DNA from: Promethearchaeota archaeon
GTDB lineage: Archaea > Asgardarchaeota > Lokiarchaeia > Sigynarchaeales > SOKP01
NCBI GenBank assembly: GCA_016839425.1
Contig: JAEOUI010000089.1
Coordinates: 1 to 12,170 of the forward strand
Direction: 5' to 3'
DNA: 12,170 bases
How positions within the stretch are numbered: position 1 is the first letter of the stretch; every line of letters begins with the position of its first letter. Positions 1 through 6,358 of this stretch are shown in pieces. Both the position numbers and the translations under genes were made by a program. The notes under the pieces are model-generated. The model was not told the DNA's origin. It did not search any database and saw only the letters and a program-made list of their open reading frames with translations.

Positions 1-43
1 TGCTCCGCAAGCAAGCGCCCCATCCAGGCTAGGCTACAAGGCC
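1..43 (-). tRNA. tRNA-Arg (GCG), 5' part only, cut by the window edge
   Basis: Read on the minus strand from base 43, the sequence folds as the 5' half of a tRNA. The acceptor strand is GGCCTTG, followed by TA at positions 8-9. The D-arm has GCCT pairing with GGGC around a loop containing the conserved GG. The anticodon stem CTTGC starts to pair with GCA at the edge. The seven-base loop TTGCGGA puts GCG at positions 34-36, which reads the Arg codon CGC. The block is much richer in G and C than its surroundings, as expected for a tRNA in an AT-rich genome. The T-arm, the 3' acceptor strand and any intron lie outside the window, so the acceptor stem cannot be confirmed. Confidence 0.82.
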
Positions 44-381
44 AAAAAAAATTGAATAAATCAACAAATATTCCAATGAATTATTTTAGTTAAAGTTTTA
101 TTTCAATAAAGGATGTAAAAATGATGTATGTTGTAATGCTTTTGGAACTCTAGATTGCTGTTTGATTTCAGTGTTCTTATGTTGTTTGGTATTTCTATGC
201 TTATCTTTCAAACTACACGAGATACCCTTACAAAAACGATTCAAACAGTGAAAAAATTTTACTCTTTTTTTAATAATTTCCAAAATAGTCTTTGGAATAT
301 CACTCAAAATAAATCTCAAATCAATTGAGTAATCAATTAAAATATTGTAGGAAAAAATTATTTAAATAGTAGAAAATATAG
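44..381. other. AT-rich intergenic region without a supported gene
   Basis: This stretch separates the divergent 5' end of the tRNA from the 3' end of the iron-sulfur gene. It holds one minus-strand open frame of 73 codons (98-319, TTG start) and one plus-strand frame of 49 codons (179-328). Neither has a Shine-Dalgarno-like sequence or a recognisable domain. The tRNA promoter should lie just right of base 43, where the minus strand is very AT-rich, but no single box stands out. Confidence 0.5.
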
Positions 382-397
382 AAAAAAAATAAAAAAA
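382..397 (-). terminator. Oligo-T terminator after the iron-sulfur protein gene
   Basis: On the minus strand two T runs (T7, A, T8) lie 16-32 bases past the stop codon of the dehydrogenase operon. Archaeal transcription typically ends at such U-rich tracts without needing a hairpin, and none is seen here. Confidence 0.5.
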
Positions 398-413
398 GGA
401 ATTAATAATCGAT

Positions 414-1790
414 TTATAAGAAATCGTTTTCTTCCGGCTTCTTGGAGATGTCCAAGAGCTCGTATTCCGTGATCATCTGAAGAACGCCCATAACTTTCAT
501 GCCATGATTGTACATCTCGTTGGCGTCGGTTAAGTTCCTCCAACAGAAGGGACATTCTGTTGTTAAGATGTCTGCATTCACTGCGTTTGCCTCATCACAT
601 CGCAAGCTAGCCGTTCTTAGCGAAAAGTCTGGATATCCTGCTCTGACACCGCCTCCAGCACCGCAACACATACTATTCATTTTAATACGGTACATTTCAA
701 TGAACTTGATGCCAACATCTTTTTCCAATTGTTTCAAGATGGTTCTTGGTTTTTCGAACCACTCTTCGATCTTTTGATTAATTTTTCGCATGTCAAGCAT
801 CAAGTTCTTAGACTGCTTGATTATTTCCTGCTCGAATTCGATGCCAAAATGACGTCCCGTGTGGCAGGGGTCGTGATATGTGACAACTTTGCCTTTTAGT
901 TCAGAATTTGGTTTGAACTTGATCTTTTGTTCGGTGATGAGCTTTGCTATCAATTCAAAGGCGTGTTGAGTCTTGAACGGAAGCTTGTCCTCGTTCATCC
1001 ACTTTGGATAATCAAGCGTGAATGTTTTGTAACAACCAGCACACGAGAAATAAACTTTTTCTAAGTGTTTAAAGTTTTCGAGGTTCTTGTTCATCAATAA
1101 TTGCGCCGTATCGACGGCTCCAACTCTGAAAAAAGGACTTCCGCAACAGACTTCGTCTTCAATAAGGGTAAAGTTCATTCCTAAAGCTGCAAATAACTTG
1201 GCCGTGGCAATTGCAACTTCAACTTGACGATAACTCGCCGTGCAACCGACATAATATCCGATTTTTGCGTCCTTATTGTTAATGTACTTCTCCAATCCAG
1301 CGTCTTTTGCCCATTTCATCCTTTCGTCCTTTTTACCGCCGTAAGGATTGTTAAGCTCCTTGACCAATTTTACGACTAATTCGTGTTTATCGATCAGGGG
1401 TATTCCAGATTCGACACAAGCGGCTCTTAAAGATTCAATGATGTCTACTGTCGGGATCTTGTTCTCACATTGAGCGGAACACTGACCGCAAGTGATGCAA
1501 GGCATGATAACATCTCGAACTTCTTCGGTAAAATCCAAATCGCCGCTCAATATCGAACGAGCAATCCAAATCTTTCCTGCGTTCCAGTATGCCTCCCATC
1601 CGTATTCGATACCGGCAGGGCACGAATCAACCATTCCCTCGTAAAGAATGGTACCTTGTTTTCCTTTGAATTCTCCAATTCCTTTCCTACTTGGTTCTCC
1701 GGAGTACGCAAACCTGCACGCCTTGCAGTGGATGCACTTGAAGATTTCGCCTTTTAATTCCGTTAATCTATCCATTCCTGTTTTTGCCAT
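414..1790 (-). CDS. (Fe-S)-binding protein with two CCG domains, GlcF/HdrD type
   Basis: This 458-residue cytosolic iron-sulfur protein probably accepts electrons from the flavoprotein encoded just upstream. Its N-terminal ferredoxin-like part has C19-x2-C22-x2-C25 with C57-Pro, then C98-x2-C101-x2-C104-x3-C108, enough for two [4Fe-4S] clusters. Two CCG (cysteine-rich) domains follow, recognisable by YYVGCTAS, EVCCGSP, SCAGC, HDPCHTGRHFG, MCCGAGGG and ECPFCWRN. In heterodisulfide reductase HdrB/HdrD this domain binds non-cubane [4Fe-4S] clusters. A longer frame exists from a TTG at 1820, but the ATG at 1790 has GAGGTG at a proper distance and avoids overlapping the upstream gene. The family includes glycolate oxidase GlcF, lactate-oxidation proteins and HdrD. 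No membrane segment is visible, so the next electron acceptor is unknown. The substrate cannot be fixed from sequence. Confidence 0.9.
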   Translation of the reverse strand: MAKTGMDRLTELKGEIFKCIHCKACRFAYSGEPSRKGIGEFKGKQGTILYEGMVDSCPAGIEYGWEAYWNAGKIWIARSILSGDLDFTEEVRDVIMPCITCGQCSAQCENKIPTVDIIESLRAACVESGIPLIDKHELVVKLVKELNNPYGGKKDERMKWAKDAGLEKYINNKDAKIGYYVGCTASYRQVEVAIATAKLFAALGMNFTLIEDEVCCGSPFFRVGAVDTAQLLMNKNLENFKHLEKVYFSCAGCYKTFTLDYPKWMNEDKLPFKTQHAFELIAKLITEQKIKFKPNSELKGKVVTYHDPCHTGRHFGIEFEQEIIKQSKNLMLDMRKINQKIEEWFEKPRTILKQLEKDVGIKFIEMYRIKMNSMCCGAGGGVRAGYPDFSLRTASLRCDEANAVNADILTTECPFCWRNLTDANEMYNHGMKVMGVLQMITEYELLDISKKPEENDFL

Positions 1791-1796
1791 TTTTTT

Positions 1797-1802
1797 CACC
1801 TC
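1797..1802 (-). promoter_or_regulatory. Shine-Dalgarno GAGGTG that decides the start of the Fe-S gene
   Basis: The minus strand reads GAGGTG, then six bases, then ATG at 1790. It lies in the 16-base gap after the flavoprotein stop codon. This favours the ATG over the in-frame TTG ten codons earlier and supports translation of both proteins from one mRNA. Confidence 0.75.
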
Positions 1803-1806
1803 TGGT

Positions 1807-3297
1807 TTACGGAAGACCAAGTCTTCCAGGATGCATTATCATATTTGGATCCACGATTTTTTTCCACGCTCGCAAGTATTTCCAGTACATGGCAGCTTGA
1901 CTGTAGGTTAAGGGTGCGTGAATGTATGGATCAGGTCTGTAATTGAGCCAACCTTGCTTCAAGGAATATTCGGTGGTCTCACGGTTCACATCTTGCACGC
2001 GCTCGAAATCTTCGTCCTTAGTGCTGTCGAAACAGATGATGGGCATGCAAATTGCTTGTCTGCATCGCTCGATGCTCGCAATCCACATAACTGGTGGAAA
2101 ACCGTATTTCTCCAAAACGCCGTTGTACATTTCGGCAAAGTGAGCACATTCGTTCCAAGGTGTATACCAAGTGATGAATAAGAAACCCGCCTCCCAGAAA
2201 GAATATGGGACTGCAATCTTATTTGGTTTTTTTAATCTTGAAGCGATTTGTTTTGGATGAATTTCTTTTCTTACCATTGCTTCAGGATTTCGGCATCTAT
2301 TCGATTTCTTGTATTTTTCAACTACTTCATCGATTGTATTTACTACATGATCTAGTTCTTTTTGACTTTGTGCCCAGCACTCCCAGTTCATCCACCATTG
2401 AGAATCTCCTCGTTTTTGATAAAACTCATAATCCTGAGGAATTTTATCCTTAGGCCATCTAGTCATAACGAGCGGCCAATTTCCACCCTGTACCATGACA
2501 GTATTATGCGATACACCAAATTCGAGTTTTCCGACATCTAAAGTAGCATCCTGCATATCATATGGATTGTCCATTCCCCATACTATGACGGTTTTAGCGT
2601 CAGGATGCGGATAGATTTTCACGGCAGCTTTTGTAATGACGCCCATAGCTCCCTGGCTTCCCATCAAGAACGACCACATGTCAGGACCTAAACCATACTT
2701 ATAGAAGGGTTTTGCAAAAGGTAGCGCCCAAGATCCGGTTCTTACGATATCGCCATTTGGAAATACAACTTCTGCGCACATAAAATTATCACCTTGTGGA
2801 CCAACACTTGAAGTATACAATGAAAAGCCCCTATCGATTGCATCTCCCATTACAGTTGCTGCTGGTGGAGCTCCGTCTGCAATGGGTGGTGCCCAATCTG
2901 GGTGATGTTTGTGCATGTACGCCCAGAGTTCACCGTTAGTGACACCAGGCTCAACGACGGCGTATCTATTTTCTTCATCAATCTCCAAGATACGGTTCAT
3001 TCGTCCCAAATCCATTTGAACTCCTGCAGGTTTAATGGTTGGGCACGCAAAACCGCCAGACAGTCCACCAGAAATCGGTGACACGGCTATTTTTTCTTCG
3101 GAACAATAGAGCAAGATCTTTCGCACTTCTTCGACATACCTGGGACGTACAACGATGTCGGCAATTTGCGATTCGAGCCCCATGACCGATTTTGCGAGAT
3201 ACGAGGCGGTGATGGCCTTGTTGTTGGTGGCATAATTCTTACCAACTATGCCGATCATTGCCTCGAGATCTTTTTCGTCTGGTAATTTATAGCTCAT
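1807..3297 (-). CDS. FAD-linked oxidoreductase, GlcD/VAO (PCMH-type) family
   Basis: This 496-residue flavoprotein probably oxidises a 2-hydroxy acid such as glycolate or lactate and hands electrons to the iron-sulfur protein downstream. An N-terminal PCMH-type FAD domain (about residues 40-230) shows IVVRPRYVEEVRKIL, the glycine-rich SPISGGLSGG, then MDLGRMNRILEID and AVVEPGVTNGELW. SSVGPQGDNF and GSQGAMGVITKAAVKIYP complete the fold. The C-terminal substrate domain ends in the usual VDPNMIMHPGRL. The length suits the family, and the long substrate domain recalls the 4-cresol dehydrogenase/vanillyl-alcohol oxidase branch. The ATG at 3297 is the first good start. The gene leads a two-gene operon, with the partner's Shine-Dalgarno sequence directly after its stop. 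Family assignment is firm; the substrate is inferred only. Confidence 0.88.
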   Translation of the reverse strand: MSYKLPDEKDLEAMIGIVGKNYATNNKAITASYLAKSVMGLESQIADIVVRPRYVEEVRKILLYCSEEKIAVSPISGGLSGGFACPTIKPAGVQMDLGRMNRILEIDEENRYAVVEPGVTNGELWAYMHKHHPDWAPPIADGAPPAATVMGDAIDRGFSLYTSSVGPQGDNFMCAEVVFPNGDIVRTGSWALPFAKPFYKYGLGPDMWSFLMGSQGAMGVITKAAVKIYPHPDAKTVIVWGMDNPYDMQDATLDVGKLEFGVSHNTVMVQGGNWPLVMTRWPKDKIPQDYEFYQKRGDSQWWMNWECWAQSQKELDHVVNTIDEVVEKYKKSNRCRNPEAMVRKEIHPKQIASRLKKPNKIAVPYSFWEAGFLFITWYTPWNECAHFAEMYNGVLEKYGFPPVMWIASIERCRQAICMPIICFDSTKDEDFERVQDVNRETTEYSLKQGWLNYRPDPYIHAPLTYSQAAMYWKYLRAWKKIVDPNMIMHPGRLGLP

Positions 3298-3327
3298 GTT
3301 TATCAGTTTTTATTATTTTTAGACTAG

Positions 3328-3337
3328 TTTTATAATT
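3328..3337 (-). promoter_or_regulatory. TATA-like box for the flavoprotein/Fe-S operon
   Basis: The minus strand reads ATTATAAAAC centred about 35 bases upstream of the ATG at 3297. This spacing predicts a transcript start within roughly ten bases of the start codon, so a very short leader. Confidence 0.5.
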
Positions 3338-3590
3338 AGAAATTATATTATTTTTGAAAATTAACGACTGAATTTTAATATTTCGACTATGCGTTTCGGG
3401 AATTTGATGTCTTTTTCTTATAATTTAAATGACTGGTTTTCATGATAAAGTATGATTTTGATCGAAATGGGGAAAAAAAGGTTCAGAGATGGAAAGTAGA
3501 ACCATTGTTATGATCGATATAAAAACGAGATTTAGAAAAATTTTATTTCTCGAAAAATCATTTGATTTGTAATATTCGAAGAATAAAAAA
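3338..3590. other. Divergent intergenic spacer, no gene seen
   Basis: This AT-rich stretch between two divergent genes contains only frames shorter than about 20 codons. A weak inverted repeat (CGAGA at 3526-3530 with TCTCG at 3548-3552) is too short to call. It most likely holds the upstream promoter elements of both flanking genes. Confidence 0.5.
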
Positions 3591-3603
3591 GATATAAATA
3601 TAT
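3591..3603 (+). promoter_or_regulatory. Possible TATA box for the 7TM-longin gene
   Basis: GATATAAATATAT follows an A-rich stretch that could act as a BRE. It predicts a start of transcription near 3620 and a leader of about 55 bases carrying the Shine-Dalgarno sequence at 3666. Confidence 0.4.
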
Positions 3604-3665
3604 TTTCTTTCTTAATCTAATGGGATATTAACGAGTTATTACTAAAAAAATTTGTTGTAATTTAC

Positions 3666-3670
3666 AGGTG
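3666..3670 (+). promoter_or_regulatory. Shine-Dalgarno AGGTG that decides the start of the 7TM gene
   Basis: AGGTG lies five bases before the ATG at 3676. An in-frame GTG begins at 3670, but it overlaps this site and has no ribosome binding site of its own, so the ATG is preferred. Confidence 0.65.
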
Positions 3671-3675
3671 TGAAA

Positions 3676-4899
3676 ATGATATCGCCCGAAGGACTGCTTA
3701 ATGGACTGTCAGCATCGTTTTGCTTTTTTTTCGCCTTAATCTTAGGATTGGTTATTGTCTATAACGCACGCAAGCTTCGAGCAAAGCTTCTTTTTTATAT
3801 GGGTATTAATGTAATATTAGCTGGGATGTTTTGGTCTTATAAAACTATAGATTTTTTGTCTCTTATGATTACTGGTTCAAATTTTATTAGTAATCAAAAT
3901 TATTTATTATTTGGAATACTGAGTTGGATGTGTACTCCAGTAGTTCTCTTAATATCATTGTATATTTTTTGTGAACTCGTAGATCCAAGCAAAAAATGGT
4001 ATTTTCTTTCGATATTTGGCTTTTTAGCTTTCTTTTACGAAGCAATTTTGTTTTTTAATCCAGTAGGAACATTAACCCTTAACGAACCAATTATATTAGG
4101 TAGCGATGTGATGGATATTGAATTATCTGATCATCATCCGATCATGTTTTTAATAACTCTTATTTTCTTAATAACTGGAATAATTTTCTGTGGATTTGGA
4201 TTTTTGTGGAAGTCGACAAAAGAAACTTCTTTAGTGAAGAAAAAATTTGTATATTTATCTTTGGGTTATTTTATTTTCACGGGATTTCCTTTAATATTCA
4301 ATTATTTCGTCGGTGAAAATCCTATTTCTAATGTAATTTATAGAATAGGGATGGCTAGCAGCTTTTTGTTCTTTTATTTCGGATTGAAAGAAGAAAAAGA
4401 ACAAAAAATTAGACCTACAAAAGAAATTGGCATTAGAGAATCTTTATTCCGACTTTCAAAAATACATTTCGATCTTGTGGATGATAGTGATTGGAGACAA
4501 TCGTTATTACATATAAATGTCGTGCAAAAATCGGGTATGTCATTATATTCGCAGGAATTGCGATCAGAAACTCTTAATATTGATGATTACCTTCTTGGAG
4601 GCATTCTCACTGCGGTTTCATACCTTCTTAAAGAGCTATCTTCGCAAAAAAAACCCTTAAAATTGATAGAACAAGAAGAATTTTCAATTCTCATTGAAGA
4701 GGGAGAAAATATTTTCGTTGTTGTAATCGCACTTCAGGAGCATCCGATCGTCCGACAAAAAATGAAGGCCTTCTTAAATGACTTTCAAAATGTTTTCAAA
4801 GACAATATTAAAGATAAAGTGCCAAAACCAAGACTTTTCCTCCCAGCACAGAACCTCGTTTCTAAACACTTCAACGGTCCTATTGTTGTTGAACAGTAA
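3676..4899 (+). CDS. Seven-helix membrane protein with C-terminal longin/roadblock-like domain
   Basis: This 407-residue protein has about seven hydrophobic segments (near residues 13-30, 37-55, 77-98, 108-127, 155-178, 190-210 and 220-237). A charged linker (KEEKEQKIRPTKE) and a soluble domain (about 255-385) follow. The soluble part has the order expected of a longin or roadblock fold. The strand LLHINVVQKSGMSLYSQEL comes first, then a helix DDYLLGGILTAVSYLLKEL. Strands FSILIEEGENIFVVVIALQ follow, with a closing helix ending FLNDFQNVFKDNI. Such domains are abundant in Asgard archaea and in eukaryotes often sit with small GTPases or trafficking factors. By helix count the soluble domain faces the cytosol if the N-terminus is outside. 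A role in membrane recruitment or sensing is inferred. No catalytic motif is seen, and the 7TM part belongs to no family I can name. Confidence 0.8.
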   Translation: MISPEGLLNGLSASFCFFFALILGLVIVYNARKLRAKLLFYMGINVILAGMFWSYKTIDFLSLMITGSNFISNQNYLLFGILSWMCTPVVLLISLYIFCELVDPSKKWYFLSIFGFLAFFYEAILFFNPVGTLTLNEPIILGSDVMDIELSDHHPIMFLITLIFLITGIIFCGFGFLWKSTKETSLVKKKFVYLSLGYFIFTGFPLIFNYFVGENPISNVIYRIGMASSFLFFYFGLKEEKEQKIRPTKEIGIRESLFRLSKIHFDLVDDSDWRQSLLHINVVQKSGMSLYSQELRSETLNIDDYLLGGILTAVSYLLKELSSQKKPLKLIEQEEFSILIEEGENIFVVVIALQEHPIVRQKMKAFLNDFQNVFKDNIKDKVPKPRLFLPAQNLVSKHFNGPIVVEQ

Positions 4900-4911
4900 G
4901 GTTTAAATAGA

Positions 4912-5094
4912 ATGTTTTTGTGTTACACAAAATTCAATTTGATTTTACACACAAAAAAAAATAAAAAAATGATCAAAATGAAAAGTGAACACACGAAAAA
5001 TTTAGAAGGAAAAAAACACAATCAATTTGGTTGCCTAATTATTATTTCGTTAGTTAGTATATTATTTTTGATACTGTCTTTAAGCATGCTTTAA
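4912..5094 (+). CDS. Possible tail-anchored single-helix microprotein
   Basis: A short frame starts 12 bases after the 7TM-longin gene on the same strand. It ends in one strongly hydrophobic segment (CLIIISLVSILFLILSLSML) right at the C-terminus, preceded by a Lys/His/Asn-rich stretch, which is the layout of a tail-anchored protein. The start is uncertain: ATG at 4912 gives 60 residues, and ATGs at 4969 and 4978 give 41 and 38. None has a clear Shine-Dalgarno sequence, and the shorter forms look more natural. Homology is not recognised. A chance frame in AT-rich DNA remains possible, although a coherent membrane helix next to a membrane-protein gene favours a real product. Confidence 0.4.
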   Translation: MFLCYTKFNLILHTKKNKKMIKMKSEHTKNLEGKKHNQFGCLIIISLVSILFLILSLSML

Positions 5095-5106
5095 ATTCTT
5101 AATTTC

Positions 5107-5117
5107 TTTTTTTTTTT
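5107..5117 (+). terminator. T11 run ending the plus-strand 7TM/microprotein unit
   Basis: An uninterrupted run of eleven T residues begins 13 bases after the microprotein stop codon, between this unit and the convergent ubiquitin-like gene. It fits an archaeal U-tract terminator. Confidence 0.55.
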
Positions 5118-5168
5118 ATTATTCAAAACTTTATCTAAAACTTTAATTCAAAAATTTATTTGACTAAA

Positions 5169-5438
5169 TTAATACAATTCCTTTTTTCTCCCACCTGCTT
5201 GAGTAGCCATGACCGTGACAATATCCTTCCTTGGGTGAATACCAATTTGTCCAAATTTAAGCTTGTCAGGGATAACTTTACCCTTGAAAATAAATTGGAT
5301 TGCTAAAATGGGATTGAGTCTATATTTTTTTTGCACATCTTTCTTGATTTCTGCTACAGAACGATTAGGTTCAACATTTATAAGTTCTATTGCTCGATCG
5401 GGAGGTACACCCGTTAGTCTAAATCTATATTCTGTCAT
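5169..5438 (-). CDS. Ubiquitin-like modifier with internal Gly-Gly and six-residue tail
   Basis: This 89-residue protein is a ubiquitin-type beta-grasp domain. The first hairpin begins at TEYRFRLTG. The helix is SVAEIKKDVQKKYRL (residues 27-41). FIFKGKVIPDKLKFGQIGI (50-67) matches ubiquitin's FAGKQLEDGRTLSDYNI region, and DIVTVMATQAGG (72-83) matches its final strand and Gly-Gly. The extra tail RKKELY after G83 implies that, as with eukaryotic ubiquitin and the Caldiarchaeum and Asgard homologues, a protease must expose the Gly-Gly before an E1 can activate it. The ATG at 5438 gives the right domain start. It is the last gene of a minus-strand run, 56 bases after a zinc-binding protein. No E1, E2 or Rpn11 gene lies in the window. 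Bacterial Ubl or SAMP-type proteins are a less good match. Confidence 0.88.
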   Translation of the reverse strand: MTEYRFRLTGVPPDRAIELINVEPNRSVAEIKKDVQKKYRLNPILAIQFIFKGKVIPDKLKFGQIGIHPRKDIVTVMATQAGGRKKELY

Positions 5439-5494
5439 TATCTTTTGATCTTTTTTAAATTTTATTAATTAAAACGAGATTAGTCAGTTAGAAT

Positions 5495-6004
5495 TTATTC
5501 TCTAATGATGTTTCTTCTCCTTCTTGGATCTTTTTCTATAAATTGCTTAAATTCCAAATTATCGTCTTCGATATATTCCCAAAAATCTTCGTATATTTCT
5601 TTAAGTGAATTTTTATATCTAACTTGAAGTTCACTTTTTACTTCTGTAACTGATGTATGGTTTTCTTGATGCTTTAAGGGTTGATATTTCACATAATTTC
5701 CATCGTATAATATGGAATTAAATAGTTCTGAATCGCTATTTTCATTAGCAGATTTATTTAAAGCAGTTTTATTATTTTTAGGTCGTGTCAACTCAAAATC
5801 TACTTTTTGATATCCCCTGACCTTAAAGTTCCTATCGACAAACATTTGAAAATGATGGTCACACAGAACTCCTTTGGGAAGGGAAATCGTTGTTAATTGA
5901 TTTGCTTTTTTAACGATGGATTCTGGAATTTTGAGTTGTTTTTGAGAATTGCATATCGGACACCTTATTGATATATCTCTAACTTGTTCTATTATCGTCG
6001 TCAC
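5495..6004 (-). CDS. Small Cys/His zinc-binding protein, probably Asgard-specific
   Basis: This 169-residue protein has an N-terminal module of about 70 residues with C15-P-x-C18 and, thirty residues later, C48-x-H50-H51. These are four or five likely zinc ligands. VDRNFKVRGYQKVDFEL follows, and from memory this block recurs in small Lokiarchaeal proteins. The middle (about 75-125) is Asn/Ser/Lys-rich and looks disordered. The C-terminus is a charged helix (LKEIYEDFWEYIEDDNLEF) ending in an arginine cluster, DPRRRRNI. Translation begins at a GTG. No better start is present, and a TATA box 20-29 bases upstream fits a leaderless mRNA. It lies 56 bases upstream of the ubiquitin-like gene on the same strand. 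The ligand spacing is not a canonical RING, so an E3 role is only a thought; a nucleic-acid or protein-binding zinc ribbon is equally possible. Confidence 0.75.
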   Translation of the reverse strand: MTTIIEQVRDISIRCPICNSQKQLKIPESIVKKANQLTTISLPKGVLCDHHFQMFVDRNFKVRGYQKVDFELTRPKNNKTALNKSANENSDSELFNSILYDGNYVKYQPLKHQENHTSVTEVKSELQVRYKNSLKEIYEDFWEYIEDDNLEFKQFIEKDPRRRRNIIRE

Positions 6005-6023
6005 GAAAAGTCTTCTTTAATTA

Positions 6024-6033
6024 GATATAAAAA
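6024..6033 (-). promoter_or_regulatory. TATA box for the zinc protein gene and possibly the ubiquitin-like gene
   Basis: The minus strand reads TTTTTATATC, centred about 25 bases from the GTG start at 6004. This is the distance expected when transcription starts at or next to the start codon. Confidence 0.5.
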
Positions 6034-6126
6034 CTCCACTTTTGCAAATAATTAATTTAAACAAAAATGAAAAAAACAAAATACTTCGAAAATTTTACTT
6101 ATTTTTCAAGATCTTTCAAGCTATTA

Positions 6127-6264
6127 TTAAATTTTCTTTTTATGTATTAAGGCTTTGAGTTGTCTCTCGAACGATTTTAATTCAAGGTTTATCCTATCCA
6201 TCTCCAATTTCTCTTTGTCGATAAGATCACTTTGTAGGGTAACTCTTTCATATTCTTCGGTCAT
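6127..6264 (-). CDS. 45-residue charged helical microprotein
   Basis: An ATG frame of 45 codons begins MTEEYERVTLQSDLIDKEKL. It continues as an almost unbroken charged helix with LEMDRINLELKSFERQLKAL, then HKKKI. Leucine and isoleucine recur every three to four residues (L10, L14, I15, L20, I25, L27, L29, F32, L36, L39), which suggests a short coiled coil. There is no hydrophobic membrane segment and no cysteine. It lies upstream of the zinc protein and ubiquitin-like genes on the same strand, in what would otherwise be a 350-base gap. It has no recognised homologue and only weak upstream purine-rich sequence (GAAGAAA). The amphipathic pattern is unlikely to arise by chance in such AT-rich DNA, where random frames are Phe/Ile/Asn/Lys-rich. 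Confidence 0.5.
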   Translation of the reverse strand: MTEEYERVTLQSDLIDKEKLEMDRINLELKSFERQLKALIHKKKI

Positions 6265-6358
6265 TTTCTTCGAACTGTTATGAATTTTGAATATTTAATC
6301 TTCAAAAATATATTTTTAACAGTAATTTTTTGATTTAACTAATATTTAAAAAAAGATT

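Noticed and set aside
1..43. tRNA as the attachment site of an integrated element
   Set aside because: No integrase gene, no repeated tRNA 3' end and no composition change in the window; the tRNA 3' end is also outside it.
98..319. Minus-strand 73-codon frame with TTG start
   Set aside because: No Shine-Dalgarno sequence, no known domain, and Lys/His/Gln-rich composition; lies in an AT-rich spacer and is probably random.
179..328. Plus-strand 49-codon ATG frame (MLFGISMLIFQ...)
   Set aside because: No ribosome binding site or TATA box at a suitable distance; composition matches random AT-rich sequence.
1470..2181. Plus-strand open frames of 66-95 codons opposite the dehydrogenase genes
   Set aside because: They are antisense to two firmly identified genes and show no domain; shadow frames.
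3526..3552. Inverted repeat CGAGA/TCTCG as an operator or hairpin
   Set aside because: Arms are only five bases with mismatched interior; expected by chance in a spacer of this length.
5495..6004. Calling the zinc protein a RING E3 ligase because it is beside a ubiquitin-like gene
   Set aside because: Only one CPxC and one CxHH group are visible; a RING needs eight ligands in cross-brace spacing.
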